Assembly (NCBI GenBank): GCA_963931925.1
Contig: OZ007567.1
Location: 85,677,677 to 85,741,676, forward strand
Direction of reading: 5' to 3'
DNA length: 64,000 nucleotides
Origin: Onchidella celtica
Taxonomy: Eukaryota > Mollusca > Gastropoda > Systellommatophora > Onchidiidae
In this document: positions 36,350-46,321 of the stretch, piece after piece
Position numbering within the stretch: position 1 is the first letter of the stretch
Layout of the letters: each line of letters opens with the position of its first letter
Program-made: the position numbers and the translations under genes
Notes under the pieces: generated by a model
Told to the model about the DNA's origin: nothing
Database searches by the model: none
Seen by the model: only the letters and a program-made list of their open reading frames with translations

Positions 36350-37310
36350 AATTGTCTCCGCATCCACTGTATCGAAAGAATATTCCACACAAATCACTAT
36401 TCGAATATACCCCATCGCTAAAGGGCGTGCATGCGGTGTTATGAAAAGAGTTTGGAAATAGAAATTGCAAGATTAGGCGTAATGCCCAGCATCCTCACCC
36501 CAGGATACTCTTGTACTGGAGAGAAGTCGCCATTTTCTGAACATAAAAGTAGACTAAGGTCAACACACAGAGAGCTGTGATGGCCTGGGTGAACAAAGAC
36601 AGATACAAAGAAAATTCGAGTCATTCTAGCTCTGATGGCCCTCGGATCGGAAAAAAGAAGACCAAAAAACAACAACAACAACAACAACAACAACAAAAGA
36701 ACACAACATGAGTTCATATCTGGACATCCTGCAGTGCATAATACGGAATTTCTTTGCAAACAGAACGAACATTTAGACGAATCATGTCTGCTTCGATTTC
36801 GTGATGCACAGGAAACAAATGTTTTAAATGTGATAATACTCGGTAGGAAAGTCCTGGCTGAATTTATAATGCAACTGCTTAAAATGCCCAATGGGGATTT
36901 CCCCTTCCTGTCTTCGCCATGTGAGAACACTGTTTTTGTGCTTACAATTATTACTCCTCTAGCTCCCTACATCTCCCCTCCCCCTTTTTTTTTTCTTCTC
37001 TTTAATCCACCTCTGAGATTTCCGCTCCTTTACCTTGTCATGAATTTGTCTGCAAAAAAAAAATAAAAAACACCTGTCAGGAAGCTACAGATAATATTGT
37101 TATTAAAAGAAATTGCATTTAAAATGAAATTTGATCGCAATGAATGTCCCATTTTAATAATGAAATGTCATCTTGACCCATGAAATATTTATGACATTGA
37201 ATTATTAGATTTTTGCTCCAACTGGTTTTGTGCTTTCTTTTTCTTCAAAGTCTAGTTTTACTTGCAGTTTTATCTTACTTCGTAAGTGCAGGAAATGTAA
37301 GCAGTTTCAT
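36350..37310. other. Unassigned DNA
   Basis: The 163-codon minus-strand and 143-codon plus-strand frames overlap each other across an (AAC)9-type run (36668-36695) and show no domain. I do not call either as a gene. Confidence 0.45.
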
Positions 37311-37625
37311 TTAAACACAAGACGCGACAAGACAAGAAACTCTTTATTATGCCATGGAGGAAATTTATTTCCACACAGCACATACATATTTATCAGTAGT
37401 ATAAACATCTTACGTATAATGAACATGTCATAACTCAGTAACAGACATAATACATTACCTAACATAGCATGGTGTCTTTATGATTCAAGTCACAAGTCTA
37501 GCTAGAGTGCCCTGTTCAGGCGAAATTGCAGATGGTCAGAACGATCTTCTAATATACAAAGGGCAATGCTTATCAATTGGCTTATATCATATCCAACTCT
37601 CATTTTGTTACATAGTACATGTATT
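37311..37625 (-). mobile_element. LINE 3' end fragment, family L-A copy 1
   Basis: Aligned with 49475-49792: shared landmarks (plus strand) are CTTTATTAT, GGAAATT, TCTTACGTAT, CAGTAACAGACAT and CAGAACGATCTTC in the same order. On the minus strand it ends with an AATAAA-type signal followed by short CTTGT repeats, as expected of the 3' end of a non-LTR retrotransposon. Only about 300 bp remains and there is no coding part. Confidence 0.65.
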
Positions 37626-37780
37626 TGTTTCTAGAATGTCAGTATGTCTAGTGGTATTTCGTAGACAGTAATGAAGGTTCCGGAAATGACTGTACTCGAG
37701 GATGCCGATGGCCATTTTTTGCCTCTCGTGGTTCTGCTAATGCTTATAGAAATCAACAAAATGACCAACAATTACTGTTA

Positions 37781-38053
37781 TTAACCTCGGCATTCCCGAG
37801 TTTTCTTCTTCAACTCGTGTGGGCATGGAACAACGTCAGTCGTTCTAATTAAACCGAGATCCAAATAGATGGAGAAATTGGTCAGTGTGAGTCTATTCCC
37901 CTTCGCTTGCACGGCAGTGCACTCGGTGACCTTGATTGAAAAATCTGGTTTAGTGAGGAAACGGCGAAGCCCTGTCGTGATGGACTTGTCGCTTTTCGTC
38001 GTTTTGTCCTGGTGCTGAACATTTAAAAACTGCAACAGAGTAATTTGCTCCAC
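37781..38053 (-). CDS. Candidate terminal exon of an unknown gene
   Basis: The frame ends at TAA 37781-37783 and is open for about 90 codons. I do not recognise the protein. Evidence for coding is indirect. From about 38030 downward, codons are unusually rich in C/G at third positions for this AT-rich window (AAG, TCC, ATC, ACC, CTC, GTC, GAG). The composition is mixed and protein-like (FSIKVTECTAVQAKG, IYLDLGLIRTTDVVP), with two cysteines at the end (PCPHELKKKTRECRG). Acceptor-like AGs (CTGTTGCAG, AATGTTCAG) lie at the upstream edge. This would be a last exon with the stop inside it; upstream exons would lie at higher coordinates. The internal Met need not be a start. A decayed or chance frame is the alternative. 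Confidence 0.3.
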   Translation of the reverse strand: MEQITLLQFLNVQHQDKTTKSDKSITTGLRRFLTKPDFSIKVTECTAVQAKGNRLTLTNFSIYLDLGLIRTTDVVPCPHELKKKTRECRG

Positions 38054-38383
38054 ATTATATTAAGTACCATGTGTATAGCAATTCTTACGCTCCATAGCAC
38101 CTGACTCTGTTATTTTGTATCGGAATGATAATTTCCTAGAATACCATGCGATGCATATCTTTTCACTTAGTGTTAATTCATTTGTTTAAGATATAATTTA
38201 TTGTGTGGCTTTCATAGTGTAACCTTGTGTTAGTTTTCTCAGATAGTAAATGACAAAGCATTCAGTTTCCTGGACATTTTAACAATAGAAAGGGGGATGG
38301 GGGGGGGGGGGCGGAGAAAATGGACATCTACCCGTACCCTTCACACAGGTGTATTCAATACAATAACACCAATTCTCCAACTA
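38054..38383. other. Unassigned DNA
   Basis: A 13-G run at 38299-38311. Nothing else recognised. Confidence 0.5.
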
Positions 38384-38573
38384 AGGGGTAAGCTAGACCA
38401 AGGCTGGCGTAGGCCCTGCACTGGTGGCTAACCACCTAATTACTATGCATCAAGCTATAACACTACTCACAACCCACACCACGGCTTGTGAGTAGTGTTT
38501 TAGTGTGATTCATAATAATTAGATGGTGAGCCACCAGTGTGGGGCCTACGCTAGGCTTGGTCTGACTTACCCT
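38384..38573. mobile_element. Fold-back MITE family FB-B, copy 2, about 190 bp
   Basis: Two inverted arms of about 88 bp surround a 13-bp loop at 38473-38485. Examples of pairing are AGCTAGACCAAGGCTGGCGT (left) with ACGCTAGGCTTGGTCTGA (right), and CACTACTCACAA with TTGTGAGTAGTG at the loop. Better preserved than the 14616-14784 copy. Confidence 0.85.
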
Positions 38574-38676
38574 GAACTTGGCCTCGAACATACATGTACA
38601 CTGCAGGGATATTTTTAACATCATGACCACATGGAATTCCCGAATTTCTCAGTGTTCATTCATGTTAGTTGGGCGA

Positions 38677-38764
38677 GGCGCACACTTGTGAGTTAAATTC
38701 ATATTGCAGTCTTGTCTTAATTTCATTTCCCTATCGACTTTGCAGCGTACTCGTGTCTCGCATA
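38677..38764 (-). repeat. Dispersed repeat fragment (pair with 13108-13205)
   Basis: The minus strand shares ACACGAGTAC and AAGACTGCAA landmarks at the same spacing with the 13.1-kb copy. A 112-codon frame reads through it and is therefore probably not a gene. Confidence 0.45.
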
Positions 38765-40616
38765 TACTTACAACTCCTGTTATTTGCCTAGAATTAGAGA
38801 AGAAAAATGCGATGAGACTGCAAGTCAACTGAGTCTCATGTGGGCGCTCCGGCTTGAGGCAGTAAATCTGAGGATCGGGTCGATCTTTTCTATACGCTCT
38901 CTTTAGCTTTTGATGTAAAATATCTTTGCTATTGAGAAAAGAAATCGGATTATCATTTCCTCCGTTTTGAAATCTGACACCAAACATTTCTTTTGTGGTG
39001 GTCGAGGCAGCAGCTGGTTCTCAATATCTTTCAACCACATTTGATTTTATGGCATATTTATAGTACATGTACTGGCAAAAAATAATTACCACAAGTTTGG
39101 GAAGTTCTTGAGCACGGTATAAAGATTCAAGGTGTACCTAATATTTCTGATATATGTTACCGCTGTATTAAGACTTCGTCTTTTTCATGGAAGAGACCTG
39201 TAAATTTGGGAGGGGACTGTCGCTTTAAAAAGCACTAATTTAGTACGTCTCAGCGTCAGAAATCTGACGGACGAGATGGACGGCTGTTTTGATAATATGT
39301 GTGCATATGTGGGCTTAGTATATCACTGTATAATCAATGAATGTTTTTTTATTTTTTAATGACATTTATCCAGGTGATGTAAACCAACAACAAAAGTTTG
39401 GACTTTAAATTTCTACATGAACCCCCGTTTTTTGTTTGTTTGTCTTTTTTTGTTTGTTTCGTGTTCAGATTGTAGCATGGGAAGAAAACTGGATTAGGCA
39501 TGAAATTAGAACAAGAGTGTTTACCATTTCAAATTTATCTCAAAGCTCGTGATAATCACCAATATCAGGTTCCTGCGTCCTAGTGTATGTTGCTTATCGG
39601 AGAATCCAGAATGAGGCATATATTCCAAAGAGACCCATGTAACCAATGAATATTTAAAGCTAGGTCTCTGGATAGACGGTATCGGGTGCTCTGGGATACA
39701 TGTTACACATGAAGAATATCTGAAATGACCGATCAAGCTCGAATGAATTACTGTCAGTTTTAAAAAAAATGAAAATTGTAGTTCCAACTGCAAGTCAAAC
39801 AGCTTCCTTCTTGAAGATTACTTAAGTCCATGGCTGATCCCCCTCCCCCCACCCCGCTTTCCACCGTGAAACAACATCTGAGGGACAAAATACCTAAGTC
39901 ATATTGACAACAGAAAAATTTAGTGAAAGCATCTGCTACTATCGTCTAATCTTGAATAATCATGACACTTGGATGATGCAAATGAAGTAGAGGGATAAGT
40001 GCACGCCCTTTTCGAACTTCACCTCTAAGTTGCAGTCGGTGTTTCCAGAATTATTCTGAGAAAGGGATGCTAAGGTGAGACCAGCAAATTCATAAAACTC
40101 ATGTGATTGTTACAAAGAAAAAAAAAAGTCAATGGATGGAACTGAGGAGAAAAAAAAGAACACAAATAAAAACAACACCAAAAAAGAAATACAAACAACA
40201 GGGGTGGGGGGGGGGGCGGGGGCGAAAATGCGGAAAATAATTGCAAATATTCAGGGGAAACTTGCAAACTTGCTCGTCTCTCTATTTCTATAATATAAAA
40301 ACTTGTCCTGGAACTAGAGGTTCAGTACATATCAGATCCATGACGTATTTCTAATGCGCAAGTTCTATCAATAGACTATTACTCGCAACAATACATGCCA
40401 AGGCAGTTTTTATTCATGAATATTGATGAAACAAACGAATAGATCAAGGACTTGCTCGAGGGCTGTTCTAGGTATCATCAGCTGGAGATGGAAGCGGCCA
40501 TTATTTAATGTATTGGCCTAAGGCGCCCGCACCTACACTGGCTGAGTTTAGGATGGACAGTCTAGGGCTCAGATGATAGCCACTGTCACGCAAGTTACGA
40601 CATTTTTACCCAGGGC
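38765..40616. other. Unassigned DNA with weak minus-strand coding hints
   Basis: The 90-codon minus-strand frame at 39521-39793 has mixed composition but no motif. It could be an exon of the same putative gene as 37781-38053. Nothing else was recognised. G/A-rich 40075-40230 is low complexity. Confidence 0.35.
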
Positions 40617-40823
40617 CTAAGAAATTTTCCTCTTGGGAATTCGGTCATAGATGAGATCGATTATGCACTTCTCAGCTCGTGAACAGGTATTCCTGACGTA
40701 TTGGCTGCCAGGGAAATGGTGGCGACAGACTACATCCATAGTTTTATGTGGGGACGTTGCAATTAAATCACTGACAACACACCTCAGCAGGAAGACAGTT
40801 GTATATTTTAAAACATATATCAT
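40617..40823 (-). CDS. Candidate cysteine-containing terminal exon, unknown protein
   Basis: The frame ends at TAG 40617-40619. Its last 55 or so codons have a mixed, protein-like composition with four cysteines (CVVSDL, VVCRHHFPG, NTCSRAEKC) and a basic C-terminus (PKRKIS). Possible splice acceptors (TTCCTGCTGAG, GTTGTCAG) lie just upstream on the minus strand, within the frame, so it could be a last exon. I do not recognise a family. It lies on the same strand as, and about 2.6 kb upstream of, the 37781 candidate; because both contain stops they would be alternative ends or separate genes. Chance is a real alternative. Confidence 0.25.
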   Translation of the reverse strand: MIYVLKYTTVFLLRCVVSDLIATSPHKTMDVVCRHHFPGSQYVRNTCSRAEKCIIDLIYDRIPKRKIS

Positions 40824-42760
40824 TCTAAAGTTAAATAAATTGAATGGTAATTAACCCATCAAAATGTTCTCTTCAACAGCTAGCGAAAATATCTAATTCT
40901 CCGTAATGATTTTGGATTGGCGTCGACAGTATTACTAATGGTTTGTTCCAATAAATATAATCACAAGAGACAATCGTTTTAAGTCAAGAGGAATGAACAG
41001 ATTTGGGAATGGTTAGATTTCGAGTAATACCTTCCAGTCCTGGGACCGGGGTCTGAGGTGGTGGGGGTGGGGAGGGCAGCTTGGCTTATGAAAACTGTTA
41101 TCTGTGGATTTACTGAACAGAAAGATACTACAGCATCTATGTGTATCAATTTTGGATGAAAAGTGCTTTGCCACAGACATAGGCAGCATTGGTTGTTGTA
41201 GAAATGGCAATCTTCTGAACTTGCAATACTGAAAATGGCTATTCGAAATCTTTCACCATTAACTATTACGAAAGTCGGAGGTACTTGGCCAGCGACAAAG
41301 CTAAAACTTTCAGTATGATTAATGTAAGATCATGGAATTTTTGAATGAATAGTCTGACGCTTCTTCCCTGCAAAAACATTTCAGACCAGATAAGTGTGTA
41401 ATAAAATATAATTGTAGTAAGTTGGAAGGAAGAACTAATTCATCACTGTCAAGAGGCTTTTCCTCTGGCAGGAATTTCTCTTCACTAAGAACCTGAATCG
41501 GAGTTATCATATTCTTGAACGAGGACAAGTTCGCCACAGAGGGCAAAAACTCGTAGCAAAATTAGATGAAATTGTTGTGAACACTGGTTCTTTGGCGCCT
41601 ATTTCTACAACTTTCTCCATTTTACGGACGAATGTATCGATCGTAGCCCAGTCTTTTCTTTTCGACAATTATCTCTCCCCCCAGCCCCTGCCTACTTTGC
41701 CTCTTCCATAGTCCATTTAAAATTCCCGTTCTTCAAGGAACTGAGATTCATACACGGTATGTGTGGAAACTTAAAAGTGACATTAATCAGATTCAGTCTT
41801 AATGTGAAAGACACCTCGAAGCACAATTTTACCCCAGTTCTCTTTTCACTAGCATGTTGTTTTGTATCTTTTCCGTTGTCATTGTTTCCCTGATCAAGCC
41901 AAAGTGGAATGTCTGTCAGGCAGAGAAAGCAATTATTTTCTCCAGTGCATTTAGATCTCCTCACACACAGATTTCCTTTATGAGCCAGGGTTATTGTTTG
42001 TGACAGTATCCGTTTAGTGTTAGTGTTAGCTAGCCCAGTGATACTTGTATGCGTATTGATATATACTGGGAAACGGGCATATGGAGAGTGGAGGTGGGGG
42101 TGGGGATGGGGATTGAGTGGGCATGTAAGGGGGGGGGGTGGTCGAACATTTGACCAGTTCAGTCAAGTGAAGATGGACACTCACGAAACAGTACCCTGGC
42201 GGTTTATTTATGCTTCGATGGAGATTGAGCCAGATATCTTCGTCTGTCTAAACATCTACATGGAATATGTCCCAGCGATTTATTCGCTGGTCTTTAATCA
42301 GCGTTTTCGCTTCGTCGATTCTGTCTGTCGAGATATGCGCTTCCCCATTCATGCCCTTTTTGCGTTGCCAACTTGCACTCCTTCTCATTTCCGGCTAGTC
42401 TACTGAGGTCAGAACTACATAATATTATGATAGTATTTGCGCTGCTGCTGGAAAGTATTTAAGAGAACTGCTTTGCTTCGTGTTTGCCGGTCTGTTTCGT
42501 GATTTTTCGGGTGTGTAGGTAACTAATGAGGTGGTGAGAATAAATATTTCTGGTGTTTTTCTCAGTACCTAATGTAGTGCAGGATAAACTGGATTGTTTT
42601 GTAGTTCTGCTCGATGTTATTAGAAAACGGATCGGTCTGGACGCTGCTATTGTGGGCATATCTGATGGACGCACTAACTGGCCAGCCAGTCCTGGCCTTT
42701 GTCCGTGCATCTGATATGTCCATCGGTCCTCCCTGTTTATGGTGGCAAATCTGTGTCTGA
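40824..42760. other. Unassigned DNA with weak minus-strand coding hints
   Basis: Minus-strand frames at 41013-41210, 41319-41546 and 41692-41964 (65-90 codons) have non-repetitive composition and nearby splice-like sites (for example a CTGACAG acceptor near 41918), but no motif. G-rich low complexity at 42083-42142. Confidence 0.3.
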
Positions 42761-42811
42761 ACCATGGAGCTATTAATAACTAATAATTGTTATTAGTACC
42801 TCCATGGTCTG
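42761..42811. repeat. Imperfect palindrome, about 50 bp
   Basis: ACCATGGAG ... TTAATAAC is followed by a short loop and GTTATTAG ... CTCCATGGT. It is a self-complementary stretch of unknown role. Confidence 0.7.
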
Positions 42812-44118
42812 AACTGTTATTGTGGGCTTTTATCTTCACGTCAAAAGGTCGGGGTCTGGGAGATGGTGTGAGTGGTTTGGTCGTGAACGTTCTGGCTATC
42901 ACAATCATTTCTGATGTTGATAAGCAAGCAGAGTTTCAGCTGCTTGCTTTCATGTAGGAACAGTCTCCCAAGAATATTATGTCTGGAGTTGGTTGTACAA
43001 AATGAACGTTTATTATTTCTATTTCCAGGAGTTTATAGCTAAATTTGACAGAAATAGGGTCTCTTTATGTACTGCCAGAAGGTTCCTTTGCTTGAGCAGA
43101 AATCTTTGTTCTTGGAGGATCAATTATTGCAGGACATTTTCACCTTACTGTACTTGTTTTGTTTACTGGTTGCTGTTGAACGCTGTGTTCGTCATCCTCA
43201 TCGCCTTCTCGGCCCCAAAAAAGGGCTACCTTCTTCTCTGCTGGTCTATCTTGTCTCTCTTTCTTGTTGTTCTGTAGCCCTCAAATGAGCTGCTTTGGGC
43301 TGGTGCCAATAGTGTACGTGAGATGTAGGAGCAAGGACAGATGGTGTCTTTTCCCTTGCCTAGGCATACACATACAGTTTGAACACCTCCTGAAACAGCA
43401 TTATCAAATTTAAACGTGGAACAATATATCTTCATTGTACACTCTGACATTTATATACCACGTATTCCAGAATGAAATTGAAAACTGCTTCAAAAACCAT
43501 GATTTATCAGAAATCGTTCATTGCCAATCAATCACCATTCTCCCGGGGTCTCACAAAACTCTATTACAGCCATCTGTACATGCATTTTCCTTATTTTTCT
43601 GTCCGGAGCACTGATCACGCCAGTGGGCCCTCCCGCGGCACTTCTCTTTTAACGGATCCTTCATTCAAACATTTTTGTTGGGATGCTTCCTCCAGTGATA
43701 TGAAAGCGAGATATGAATGCAATGCCCTCGTGAATCTGTCCTTGGTGAGCGCTTGTTTGTCACCCCATCACAGCCATGCGTGATCGAGAACTCTCGATGA
43801 ACTTGCACTCTTAGGAAAAAGGCATTATTGAGCAATTTATATGAATGCCAATTTATCGGTCGTCGCCCCAAGAGCTTTCTTTTGCATCTGTGAATCGATC
43901 TGATAGGGAAAGGGGATAGGGGAAGCTCTACCAGTTCGATTCACAATAAATCAAGGTAAAACATTCCACCTCATTCTGTATAAGTTTAAAAAATGTGTCC
44001 AGCATCACTGAAAAACATAAGGAAGATAATGGAAGGACAGAAAGGCTTTATGAAACTTAGGTTCGTTCGCGAAGGGACAGTCATAATATCTGTCGTTCGA
44101 GTGCAATCTTATAATATA
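42812..44118. other. Unassigned DNA
   Basis: Overlapping 70-100-codon frames on both strands, none with a recognisable domain. Confidence 0.4.
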
Positions 44119-44832
44119 CTAGCTGAGTTCCCGGCCCTGCCCGGGATAAATCGATTTATTAGTTTCAGTTCTGGGTGATTATTATGGACCTGCTTCATTT
44201 TGCCTGTTCCTTTAGCTTTTTTTTTTTTTAGATACGTTTTACTGCTCTGCCTTTGCGCGTTGCCGTCCTGCGCGTCCCGCCAGCATCCGTCAAATGGCTA
44301 TGATTTGCGCACGGGTTAGTTTGTTTGCACATCATAGGAAATGATAACGTCATGTGTAAATGGAAAAGAAATATTATAATATTTTCTTAGGCATATATTA
44401 TTGAAAACACAAACCTGTACTTTTGGCCCTGCAGCGTCAATCTCCCAATTCCAGACCCTTTCTTTTTCCTGGTCTAAGCACATTGAGAACACACATACAC
44501 AGTTTCATACTTGATAGTCTTAGAATTCAATCTCATCATTCAAACCAGACCTAACAGGAAGTTGTTTTGTGAGTGTGATACAGACACCGGAACCAATCTT
44601 AGTTACATTAATTTGCCAAAAAAATAGACCGAACGCCAATGTGTCGCAACCTAAAAACTAATACAAACGTTCTGCGAGTTGTTAATTATTTTTTTATTTT
44701 CTGTGCCTTGGACACGACCACAGTCTATACTAAGCTGTGTATAAAATCTGAGGGCCACCAAATCAGCATTAACGGAGGAGTAGCGAAAGGCGCGCTGCAA
44801 TTGTCGTAAGGTTTCACTTTTATTAGTATAGA
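44119..44832 (-). mobile_element. Non-autonomous Helitron, 714 bp, reverse copy
   Basis: Read on the minus strand it runs from TCTATACTAATAAAAGTG (44832) to CCCGG-GCAGGG-CCGGG, AACTCAG, CTAG|T (44119), like the forward copies. There are small internal differences, for example a longer T-run at 44218-44230. Non-coding. Confidence 0.92.
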
Positions 44833-45984
44833 ATAGATAATATTAATAATAAGATGCTTTTCAAAAAAAAAGAAAAAAAAAAGTTCGTATCACGGTTATA
44901 TAATATATTCTGATATTGCTTATAACTCTTATAAGAGGAAATGGTATCCTCCTCCAAATCAACACGAGTGTTTGCGTTTGGGTTCGGAGACATGTCGACA
45001 CGTTAACGTTGACATTGTGCTAGGAAAGAGCAAGACCATGGACAGAAATATAACACTATAAATGTAATTAATTCAACTCTATTGTAGATAATTTCACAAG
45101 TTCATCGCCCACATCTCCTTCTAGCTTGGTTTGAAATGAAGACACTCCAATACTTGCCTTACCACAATCACATTAACCGCAAATCTTGAAATGGATGACA
45201 ATACTCATTTTGTGATAGCTCATTTCCGTAATTTACTATTCACAATGGGAACACACTTATTCAGCCACCCCATCCCTCCCCGTCGGACCTACCTATTTCC
45301 CATGCTGAAACACACAAACACACACACAACGTGCTAAACGCAAGGAAAAGTGCACATACAGATCCATACATAATCAGCCTAGAGGAACAGTGTGGTTTTT
45401 AATTATACATCAATACCCAAGCCAATGACACAAATTCTGAACCCAGGAGAACGACTTCATGATGAAATGTATATTGTATACCTTTCTGTTCTTTCCTCGT
45501 TTGCCAATAGACGAGATAGAGAGATGGAAACCCCGAAAGTTCCCGTAAAACATTGAACTCGTCCGTGGAAAAATAAAACTTAATGAACCCAAGGGGAAAC
45601 TAAACTATTGTTTGCTGTGCACATTCCTTGCCTTTATATCATAATAAGGTGAGTTAATCAAGGCAGGCACACAATGAATATTTCAAAAATAGCTATATGT
45701 CTGCATTTTCAGGCCTTTGGGATAATACAACTCACACTTTCAATCACAGGGCAGAATATGGAAACACAATACCTGGGGACTGAGAAAGTGCCAGGCTGGC
45801 TGTGCTATTGTCTTGTGAACAAAAGAAAAATGTGATAACGAAAGGGGTGGGAGAGCGGGGTGAGGCTGAGACAAAAAGGGGAATTTGGACCTGGAAAATA
45901 AACATGAAAATGACTTCGGAAAATGGAAAAAAAGCTAGAGTTGAGCTCTTTGGATACATCAGGGCTTGATGCAGACAGACAGTC
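44833..45984. other. Unassigned DNA
   Basis: Nothing recognised. Confidence 0.5.

Positions 45985-46321
<337 letters not shown>

Noticed and set aside
36439-37066. 163- and 143-codon genes on opposite strands
   Set aside because: Mutually overlapping, run through an (AAC)n repeat, no domain.
38649-38987. 112-codon minus-strand gene
   Set aside because: Its end overlaps a dispersed repeat also present at 13.1 kb, so it is probably repeat-derived.
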